DNA of 64,000 nt from a candidate division Zixibacteria bacterium SM23_81 (GTDB lineage Bacteria > SM23-81). Position 1 is the stretch's first letter; each line of letters starts with the position of its first letter. Shown one piece after another: positions 56,706 to 64,000 of the stretch. A program made the translations under genes and the position numbers. The notes beneath the pieces were generated by a model. It was given only the letters and a program-made list of their open reading frames with translations, was not told the origin of the DNA and did no database searches. The DNA is taken from positions 58,461 to 122,460 of the forward strand of contig LJUY01000004.1 of assembly GCA_001304015.1 (NCBI GenBank). The letters are read 5' to 3'.

Positions 56706-59700
56706 TCAGCGCAGCAACAGCATCTTCATGGACTGACGAAATGCGTCGGCCTTCATCTGACAGAAATAGATGCCGCTGGCCACTGCCCTTCCCTGGCTGT
56801 CGGTGCCGTCCCACAGCAGCGTGTAGCTGCCCGCCCCCATCGCATCGTCTAACAGGTTCTTCACCTCCTGCCCGCGGACGTTGAAGATCTTCAGCTCCAC
56901 CTGGGAGGCCCGAGGTACTCGAAAGGTGATCCGCGTAGAGGCATTGAAGGGATTGGGATGATTGTTGGCCAGTGAAAAAGTTTCCGGGTGCGAGAAGGGC
57001 GCCGTTTCGCCTGGTTCCACGGGGGTGGAGCCCAGCACCCAGTTGAGGATAGCATCCATCAGCTCATAAGGGGAGAGCGTGTTGGGATTGTCGCCTCTGG
57101 CGGCCTCCAATCCGAATCCCAAATAAAACACCTTGTACGAGCTTTCGTGCTTGATGGCCCCGGACCCGCCGGTTACATAGTTGAGGCAGCTGGAGGAGCC
57201 CGTTTGCGCATCGGGGGAGAGGACGTCCTGTTCGCCGTCCTGATCAAAGAGCAGCATCAGAGTGCCCTCGGAGATAGGATCACCCGCTACTCCCTGCAAC
57301 ACAGTGGTGGTGGTCTCACCATCCCAGTTCGCGTGCAGGTAATTTCCGTAGAAATCTGTTGACCCGATATCGTTGCCCAGACCAGTGCCGGAAATCAGCA
57401 ATGCACCTCCACTGTCGAGATAGGAGGCCAGGCTCTCCTGATCGGCGGTGGTCAGGGTGTTGCTAACCTGACGGGCCGTGAACCAGATGACCAGGTCGAA
57501 TGCTCCCAGATCATCCAAGCCTGAGCCAGCCTTAGAAACCTCATGCAGAACGTAGATGCGGTCCAGGCTATCCAGAAGCCCCATGTGGAAAAGGTCCTCA
57601 TCGCCTCCGCCATCGTCGTCCACCAGAAGGATAGCGGGGTCGCCGGCGGGGATACGGAGAGCGACGGTGTCCTCAAAGGCCCCATCAGCTCGAATCACCA
57701 GGTCAAGGGTGGCCCAGTGAGGAACCAGATCCGCAGCACAGGACAGAACGAAGGGAGTGGCCTCGTTGCTGCCCGTCTCGTTAAAACGAAGTTCACCATA
57801 ATTGGCTGTGCTGTCGACGACAGTCACAGCCACGTCGTGGGTGCGCAGCACACCCGTCATTCCACGGGCGGTGGCTCCTTGGTTTTCAAGAGAGACGATG
57901 AAATTCACCGTCTCGCCAGGGCTGAGCCAACCATTTTGATTGCCCAATTGGTCGTCTACCATCCATTCTTGCAGGACCAGAATGGGCTCGGTGGCGTGAA
58001 TCTCCTCCTTTTCGCAAAGCAGCCAGTGTTTGGGATCCAACTCTACGCTCAAGGGCTCGTCCTGAATGACGAACTGAAACACCTCAGAGGCCTGGTCTAC
58101 GACTATCGTGTCCATGATCTCCTCTAAGGCAGTGACGATGCGCAACTCCATGGGCATATTGAAGACGGGCGCATTTTCCTGAACCTGAGCCACGGAGACG
58201 TTCACCTCATAGCCTTTCATCCCCTGGCTCTCGAAGCTCCAGACGAATTTATACTCGGGATATCCCTGGTCGTAGATCCACTGGTCAAAAAACCAGTCAA
58301 GGTCTTGACCGCTCTCGACCTCGCAGACTTCCTGGAAATCGTCGGTGATTGCATTGCCATATGCGAAGGTGGTGCCATATGTCCTGAGGATGTCGAAAAA
58401 GTTTGAGTCCCCCACGGCGAAACGCAGCATGTGCAAGACGCAGCCGGCCTTTTCATATTCCGTGGAAGAGAACATGCGTCCGGGGGGCGGGTCATAGATG
58501 GGAAAACGCTCTCCGTAAGCGGAATTTTCCCACCAAAGATAGTAGTCCTGCATTTCGCCCATATATGATCTCAGGCCCCAGTCACCGTAGAGGTACTCCC
58601 ACCATAGGGCCTCGGAATAGGTGGCGAACCCCTCATTGAGCCAAATATCACGCCAATCACCAGGGGACACCCAGTCTCCCCACCACTGGTGGGCCAGCTC
58701 GTGGGCCACCACCCAATCATAGTACTGATTCCCGGGGAGAGGAAAACCCCAGGAGGTGCAGGTTTGGTGTTCCATGGCACCACCCCAGGGAAAGGTGGCC
58801 ATGCCGTACTTTTCCTCTATGAAGGGATAGAGGCCAAACAGCCCGGAGTAACAGGCGAGCATTTCCGGCAGGTTGGCGAAATCAGCGGCGGCATTGGCGG
58901 ATTCGGCCGGAGGAGCATAACAGGCGATTTCCATGGAATCCCCATCGTGGTGGTACCAATAGCTAAAGGTGGCATACTGTGAGATGGCCAGAGAGATCAA
59001 GTAGGTTGCGATGGGATAATCTTCCGACCAATGGTAGATAGTCAGGGGAGTTTTCTCGCTCACCACGGTTTCCACCAGCGTTCCGTTGGAGGCCACGATA
59101 TAGCCGGGCGGCACGCCGATATTCAGGTCCACGGTGGCCTTATCGGAGGGTTTGTCGTAGCATGGGAACCACAGACGGGCTCCCTCGGGCTCGCACATGG
59201 TAAAGGTCACGTCCGGATCGATAACCAGGCCGAAGTAGCCCGGGCTGTAGGGGTGACCGTGATAGTAGACGCCCACCCGAAAGGAATCCCCCTCACTCAC
59301 AGAAGTGCCCAGCGGAACCAAGAGCCGATCCTCCTGGCGTGTATAGCTCATAGAGACGTCGTCCACGGTCACGCTGTCGATGATCATTCCGTAGAAGTCC
59401 AAATCCACTGTGGTCAGGGTGTCTGTCTGGCTACGGCAGTCGATGAACACAGCAGCCATAGACACGCTGTCTGCGGGGATATCGATATGCATGTTAATTT
59501 CGTAATGCAGGACGTCGTATGAGTGCGGCGTATAGGCTTTTTCCGCTCGCAGCAGGGTTTCATATCGAGCTTTTCCTTCGCGCAAGAGCTCCCTGTCCTC
59601 GTGACGAGGGAGTTTTTTTAGGATCTCAGAAGGGGGGAGGTCCTTCACAGGGTCAGAAACTCTGGCAACAGTTGGCGATTGGCTAAGAAGCACAACAAGA

Positions 59701-59732
59701 GCAACCGCTGCTGCCCAAAAACTTCTCCTCAC
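56706..59732 (-). CDS. Secreted M1-family aminopeptidase with C-terminal sorting domain
   Basis: 'WGGAMEHQTC', 'VVAHELAHQWWGDWVSPGDWRDIWLNEGFATYSEALW' (HEXXH-E); C-term 'LANNHPNPFNASTRITFRVP...GIYFCQMKADAFRQSMKMLLLR'. Confidence 0.93.
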   Translation of the reverse strand: MRRSFWAAAVALVVLLSQSPTVARVSDPVKDLPPSEILKKLPRHEDRELLREGKARYETLLRAEKAYTPHSYDVLHYEINMHIDIPADSVSMAAVFIDCRSQTDTLTTVDLDFYGMIIDSVTVDDVSMSYTRQEDRLLVPLGTSVSEGDSFRVGVYYHGHPYSPGYFGLVIDPDVTFTMCEPEGARLWFPCYDKPSDKATVDLNIGVPPGYIVASNGTLVETVVSEKTPLTIYHWSEDYPIATYLISLAISQYATFSYWYHHDGDSMEIACYAPPAESANAAADFANLPEMLACYSGLFGLYPFIEEKYGMATFPWGGAMEHQTCTSWGFPLPGNQYYDWVVAHELAHQWWGDWVSPGDWRDIWLNEGFATYSEALWWEYLYGDWGLRSYMGEMQDYYLWWENSAYGERFPIYDPPPGRMFSSTEYEKAGCVLHMLRFAVGDSNFFDILRTYGTTFAYGNAITDDFQEVCEVESGQDLDWFFDQWIYDQGYPEYKFVWSFESQGMKGYEVNVSVAQVQENAPVFNMPMELRIVTALEEIMDTIVVDQASEVFQFVIQDEPLSVELDPKHWLLCEKEEIHATEPILVLQEWMVDDQLGNQNGWLSPGETVNFIVSLENQGATARGMTGVLRTHDVAVTVVDSTANYGELRFNETGSNEATPFVLSCAADLVPHWATLDLVIRADGAFEDTVALRIPAGDPAILLVDDDGGGDEDLFHMGLLDSLDRIYVLHEVSKAGSGLDDLGAFDLVIWFTARQVSNTLTTADQESLASYLDSGGALLISGTGLGNDIGSTDFYGNYLHANWDGETTTTVLQGVAGDPISEGTLMLLFDQDGEQDVLSPDAQTGSSSCLNYVTGGSGAIKHESSYKVFYLGFGLEAARGDNPNTLSPYELMDAILNWVLGSTPVEPGETAPFSHPETFSLANNHPNPFNASTRITFRVPRASQVELKIFNVRGQEVKNLLDDAMGAGSYTLLWDGTDSQGRAVASGIYFCQMKADAFRQSMKMLLLR

Positions 59733-59965
59733 GGAAATCCTCCTGTTGGGGTGAAAGTCGAAACTTCCTCATTTGTCTCACAATTAGCCCTGAATGCATC
59801 TGAGGTAGTATAACATGGAAATGCTTGTGGAGGCAAGATATTTTTCGACCCTTAAGGACAAAGGGAAGCACCGTATTGGCAATTGGAGAAGATCGACAAA
59901 AGGAACCTTTTCCCACCTGTGCAGATATAAGGATCCACGATTTTTTTTGAAGTCTTCGATAATCC

Positions 59966-59994
59966 TTGACTTCTATGAGAAGTCATGATACAAT
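59966..59994 (+). promoter_or_regulatory. sigma70-type promoter for the permuted phosphoglycerate mutase ORF
   Basis: TTGACT (59966-59971), 17-bp spacer, TACAAT (59989-59994). Confidence 0.7.
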
Positions 59995-60042
59995 TATTCT
60001 AATGGAAGCGAATAAAGGAGTTGTATCCCACTGGAGAAACTC

Positions 60043-61554
60043 ATGAGCTGGAGCAAGTCGACTGAAGGCAAGTCTCCGATGGCTGCCGCGGTGCGGCAAT
60101 CTTACCGTCTCGGTCAGGAGGATGAATCTCTGGAACCCCTGGTGCTGGTGGACGCGGCCGGAAAGCCCATCGGAAGAATCCGCAACGGCGATTATGTCAT
60201 CTTCTATAATATCAGGGGAGAACGAGAGGTGGAGTTGACTCGGAGCTTGATCGAGGATGGATTCGCTGATTTCGCCACGGAAAAGAACCTTCGCGTGAAC
60301 ATGAGCACAATGATCCAATATGCCGATGGGCTGGATGTCCGGGTGGCCTTTCCTCCTGAGCAACAGATCCGCGACACCCTCAGCGAGGTGGTCAGCCGCC
60401 AGGGGCTCAAGCAGGTCAAGGTGGTTGAGTCGGAGAAGGCGGTGCATATCACTTTCTACCTCAACGGAAAGATCAGCGAGCCCTTTCCGGGAGAGGAACG
60501 GGTCATCGTGCCCTCCCCGAAGATCGAGGGTGACTATGATCAAATTCCCGAGATGAATATCGCCCAGGTCTGCCAAAAGACCATCGAGAAAGTCAACGAT
60601 CCCTCTTATGACCTGGTAGTGGCCAACTTCTGCAACACCGACGTGGTTGGCCACGTGGAGAACAAGGCGGCCATCAGGCGGGCCGTAGAGGCGGTGGATA
60701 CGCAGGTGGGCCTGGCCGTGGAGGCGGCCCAAAAGGCTGGGGTACCAGTGCTGATCACCGCTGATCACGGCACGGTGGAGAAGTGGTATTACCCGGACGG
60801 AGCCATCGACACCGGCCACACCAATAGCCCGGTGCCCTGCATTCTAGTGGATCCGGAGCTGCCCAAGGGTTCGGGGGTCACGCTACGCGATGGCGGCGCC
60901 CTGCCGGACTTGGCCCCCACCGCGTTGGAGATCATGGGGCTGGACAAGCCTGAGGCCATGACGGGAAAAAGCTTGCTGGAGAATTATACATGCTCGGAGA
61001 ACGGCAAGCGGAAGCGGCTGTTCCTTCTGATCCTGGACGGCTGGGGCGTGCAGTCTCCTGGTGAGACAAACCTCATCTCCCAGGCGGACACCCCCAACAT
61101 GGACCGGCTGCTGGCCACCTGTCCGAATACCACGCTGAAAGCATCCGGGCCGTCTGTGGGTCTGCCCGAGGGCAAGGTGGGCAACTCCGAGGCCGGGCAT
61201 CTCCACATCGGGGCCGGCCGGAAGATTCTCTCGGATCGAACCAGAATTGATAAAGCAGTGGAGGATGGAACTTTCTTCGAGAATGAGGCCTTTTTGTGGG
61301 CCATGGATGGGGCCCGGAGGGATGGTACCAACCTTCATCTGTTGGGCATCGTCTCCTTCTACAGCTCCCACGGCACCATCCAGCATCTCTTTGCCCTTAT
61401 GCAATTAGCCAAGCGAAAGGGCTTTGAGGCTCTGTTCATCCACGCTATCTTGGGCCGTAGAGGAGAGCTACCGGAGAGCGGGGCGGTAGTGCTACCGGCA
61501 GCTGGTGTATGGGGAGGGGAGGGCGGTGCGTTCAAGTTGATCGGCTTTCCATAG
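60043..61554 (+). CDS. 2,3-bisphosphoglycerate-independent phosphoglycerate mutase-like protein with circularly permuted domain order
   Basis: C-terminal-half motifs come first ('NFCNTDVVGHVENKAA', 'ITADHGTVEKW', 'DTGHTNSPVPCILVDP', 'MTGKSLL'), followed by N-terminal-half motifs ('LFLLILDGWGV', 'ASGPSVGLPEGKVGNSEAGHLHIGAGR', 'LHLLGIVSFYSSHGTIQHLFAL', 'HAILGRRGELPESG'). Confidence 0.85.
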   Translation: MSWSKSTEGKSPMAAAVRQSYRLGQEDESLEPLVLVDAAGKPIGRIRNGDYVIFYNIRGEREVELTRSLIEDGFADFATEKNLRVNMSTMIQYADGLDVRVAFPPEQQIRDTLSEVVSRQGLKQVKVVESEKAVHITFYLNGKISEPFPGEERVIVPSPKIEGDYDQIPEMNIAQVCQKTIEKVNDPSYDLVVANFCNTDVVGHVENKAAIRRAVEAVDTQVGLAVEAAQKAGVPVLITADHGTVEKWYYPDGAIDTGHTNSPVPCILVDPELPKGSGVTLRDGGALPDLAPTALEIMGLDKPEAMTGKSLLENYTCSENGKRKRLFLLILDGWGVQSPGETNLISQADTPNMDRLLATCPNTTLKASGPSVGLPEGKVGNSEAGHLHIGAGRKILSDRTRIDKAVEDGTFFENEAFLWAMDGARRDGTNLHLLGIVSFYSSHGTIQHLFALMQLAKRKGFEALFIHAILGRRGELPESGAVVLPAAGVWGGEGGAFKLIGFP

Positions 61555-61565
61555 ATAGTGAAAAG

Positions 61566-61593
61566 GCGGCCTTGGTTGAGGCCGCTTTTTTTT
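61566..61593 (+). terminator. Rho-independent terminator of the phosphoglycerate mutase-like gene
   Basis: GCGGCCT-TGGTTG-AGGCCGC followed by T8, 11 bp after the stop codon. Confidence 0.92.
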
Positions 61594-61660
61594 ATGAAGT
61601 TAAGAGAGTTGAGAGAATCTGGGGAGTTGAAAGAGTTCGGAGCTCGCTGTTAAGTACCCT

Positions 61661-61793
61661 GTCATGCCTGCGAAGCCTGTCCCCGCGAAGCTTGTCCTCG
61701 CGAAAGCGGGGAGCGGGGAGCAGGCATCTCGTTTGAAAGCATAACATGCAGTATCTGGTAAAAACGAGATTTCGGCATTCGCCGGAATGACAA
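61661..61793. repeat. MITE-like intergenic element (copy 2, inverted relative to 8939-9061)
   Basis: Begins GTCATGCCTGCGAAGCCTGTCC and ends GGCATTCGCCGGAATGAC; its reverse complement aligns with 8939-9061 along most of its length. Confidence 0.65.
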
Positions 61794-61814
61794 GAAGAAG
61801 AATAGTATGTTTAC

Positions 61815-61840
61815 GGCGTCGGGTGAGGCCACCCGACGCC
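61815..61840. repeat. Perfect hairpin GGCGTCGGGTG-AGGC-CACCCGACGCC
   Basis: 11-bp perfect stem; related hairpin CGTCGGGTGACCTCACTCGACG at 41119-41140. Confidence 0.7.
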
Positions 61841-62311
61841 ACGTGAAAACCGAACTTCGTTTGTCGGTTTCGAAGCTCGTTACGGCCGTCGAGAATCGTT
61901 GGTCGTATTTTGTCAGCCTAGATGAATACACGGTTAGGGTTTGAAGACAAACGAAATACGGGAAGCGACAAACGTAACGGATATCGAAACCGATAACCGG
62001 AAGCCGAAAATCGAAATTTTCGTAGGAGGGGTCTCCTGACCCCGATATCCGCAGAGGCGGGAGCCTCTGCGGGACGAAGGTTTAGGATCGCCTTTTTTGT
62101 ATTGTATATCAGGGAACTATAAAGTGCAGCTCGAGGTTGAAATGGACGAACTTATGAATATCGTAAACTCAAATGGCAAATGTTGCCTTGGGGAAAAAGA
62201 AAATTTTAATTGACTTTTCTCATAATTTAATGCTTTTTATTAAATAAAGTTTAACAAGTTCATTAATCAACTCGGAAAATAATCTTACTGGCTTATCAAG
62301 AGGGGAGGCCC

Positions 62312-63823
62312 ATGATGTTTAAAAGAACCATTGTGGCATTCACCTTGATCTGCTTTGTCGCATACTTGCAGGGATGTTACTCCCCACGTCAAATTTCCCG
62401 CGAGCAACTGGAACAACATCCCGATTGTTCTATCGCCAAAGTGGTCACGGTTGATGGGGAGATCTTTGAATTCACGACGTCACCAGGACTTCGAGCCCAT
62501 ATCAGAGAGAACATGATTGAAGGACGCCTAAAAGATGGCACCTTAACACGCATTCCACTCTCGCAGGTGAAGATGGTGTACATTAAAAGGTTTGACGCAG
62601 TCCGATCATGCATATTGGGAATAAGCGTCTTAGTGCTGCTGTTTGTGGGCGGTTTGTCCTATGCATTAACCGAAAAGGGGCTATGTCCCTTCGTGTATTC
62701 CTACAACGCAGATGAATTCATTTTCGATGGAGAACCCTATGGGGGTGCTATTTGTGAAGGTCTTCAGCGAACGGATTTGTGCCGGCTGGAACATCTAAAC
62801 GCCGTGGATGGTGAGTATCGCCTTCTGCTCACCAATGAGGTGAACCAAACACAATACACGGATGAGTTCAAGCTTTTGGTAGTGGACCATCCCCAGGAAG
62901 TGGATGTGATACAGGACGCCGACGGCAACATATATACCGTGGCTGCTCTCCAAAAGCCTCTGCTAGCCGTGGATCATCGTAATGAGGACTTGCAACAATG
63001 GCTCTCCGAAAAGGATCTTCTTTTCTGGGAAAGTGACGTTCTCTCCAAAGACCCCGCTAATCCTGCGGATCTTCGAGATACCCTCTTTTTGACTTTCCCG
63101 AAACCAGCCAACGCTGACAAGGCTAAGTTGGTCGTGCATGGCTGTACCACCCTATGGGGCTCACAAATGCTCAGGAGGATGACAGAAATTCGAGGGGATC
63201 AATTAGAGAATTGGTACGCGGGACTCAACAACGCAGCACAAAAGGAGATGTTAAACGCTTGGAATAAGCGTGAGCAAATCTATAAACTCCAGGTCTATAT
63301 TTGGGCTGCCAATACTTGGGCTCATCGCGGAGAGATCATGGGAGGTGGACCCTTTATAGCGGAAGAGCGGGTTGTGCCGCTAGATTTGGCAGACATTGAA
63401 GGTGACACGCTGAAGATCCGAGTGTCACCGCCGACCGGTTTCTGGCAACTCAATTCTTTCGCGGTGGATTATTCTCAAGATGTCCCATTTGAATTCCACG
63501 ACATCTCTGCCAGTAGCGCTACTGGCCACGATGGAGTAGATCTACGCTCCGTTCTTGAATCCACTGATGCAAACTACTATGTCATGCCAGAAGTTGGTCA
63601 ACGGGCGTATCTAACGTTTCCCGTTCCCCCACCGAAGCTGAACAGTGAACGGACTGTCTTTGCAAAAGTGTCAGGTTATTATGACATGCATCTTAATGCC
63701 AGCGGTAAGCCTAAATCTGAAATAGTTCACCGTATCCTTTCTGAGCCAGGATATGTGACCAAATTTGCCCTCCAAGAGTATTTCAAGTGGCGAAGCGATC
63801 AGTTGGAGAAGGCGGAAAAATAA
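62312..63823 (+). CDS. Exported conserved hypothetical lipoprotein
   Basis: Lipobox 'CFVAYLQGC'; 'CPFVYSYNADEFIFDGEPYGGAICEGLQRTDLCRLEHLNAVDGEYRLLLTNEVNQTQYTDEFKLLVVDHP', which I recall as a recurrent unannotated family. Confidence 0.7.
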   Translation: MMFKRTIVAFTLICFVAYLQGCYSPRQISREQLEQHPDCSIAKVVTVDGEIFEFTTSPGLRAHIRENMIEGRLKDGTLTRIPLSQVKMVYIKRFDAVRSCILGISVLVLLFVGGLSYALTEKGLCPFVYSYNADEFIFDGEPYGGAICEGLQRTDLCRLEHLNAVDGEYRLLLTNEVNQTQYTDEFKLLVVDHPQEVDVIQDADGNIYTVAALQKPLLAVDHRNEDLQQWLSEKDLLFWESDVLSKDPANPADLRDTLFLTFPKPANADKAKLVVHGCTTLWGSQMLRRMTEIRGDQLENWYAGLNNAAQKEMLNAWNKREQIYKLQVYIWAANTWAHRGEIMGGGPFIAEERVVPLDLADIEGDTLKIRVSPPTGFWQLNSFAVDYSQDVPFEFHDISASSATGHDGVDLRSVLESTDANYYVMPEVGQRAYLTFPVPPPKLNSERTVFAKVSGYYDMHLNASGKPKSEIVHRILSEPGYVTKFALQEYFKWRSDQLEKAEK

Positions 63824-63887
63824 TCTAAGATTACGGGCTTCTCTAAATGTGAGCTGGATACATATGGGCTGGAGTAGTTTTCCTCCC

Positions 63888-64000
63888 TCAGCCCGCCCCC
63901 AACTCCTCTCTCTTACGCCTCATGATCTCCTTGAGCTTCTCCCGAAACATCCCCTTAGTCTTCAGGATCCAGCTCTGAAAGTGATCCTCCATCCGGCGGG
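63888..64000 (-). CDS. Partial ORF (C-terminus of a gene continuing beyond the window)
   Basis: Minus-strand frame '...RRMEDHFQSWILKTKGMFREKLKEIMRRKREELGAG*'; family not recognised. Confidence 0.4.
   Translation of the reverse strand, partial: RRMEDHFQSWILKTKGMFREKLKEIMRRKREELGAG

Noticed and set aside
1-64000. Prophage, transposase, toxin-antitoxin or CRISPR-Cas system
   Set aside because: No integrase, transposase, Cas, phage structural or recognisable TA proteins in the ORF set; no tRNA or rRNA recognised by eye either.

Overview
The window is a ~52% GC bacterial chromosomal segment of about 40 genes. Many encode secreted or envelope proteins. No tRNA, rRNA, CRISPR array or intact transposase was recognised. 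Seven large exported proteins share a T9SS type-A/FlgD-like C-terminal module (NYPNPFN...GxYFxxxxxGxFxxxxKMxLxK), which suggests an FCB-group or related candidate phylum (inference). Strongest observations: (1) the phosphoglycerate mutase ORF at 60.0-61.6 kb has its two halves in circularly permuted order (C-terminal half, then N-terminal half) and lacks an internal segment, yet has its own promoter, RBS and terminator. (2) Two sigma54 (-24/-12) promoters, at 25.63 kb and 38.07 kb, each lie ~77-78 bp downstream of a pair of 16-bp GTCGC-N6-GCRAC palindromes spaced exactly 30 bp apart. A sigma54 enhancer-binding protein gene sits next to the first. (3) Two TTGACA-N17-TATWAT promoters have their -10 inside a TTATTA..TAATAA palindrome. 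One is in front of a PerR-like gene followed by rubrerythrin, the other in front of a giant DUF4397 exoprotein 37 kb away. (4) Three tandem serpin genes have a conserved hinge and divergent reactive-centre loops. Other observations include a domain-swapped DUF4397/5'-nucleotidase protein, a paralogous envelope-protein family in the sigma54-linked cluster, a frameshifted fmdB-like zinc-ribbon gene, a 27-aa hydrophobic mini-ORF with a strong RBS and terminator, and several dispersed intergenic repeat families. Coordinates were counted by hand and family assignments come from recalled motifs. No searches were run.
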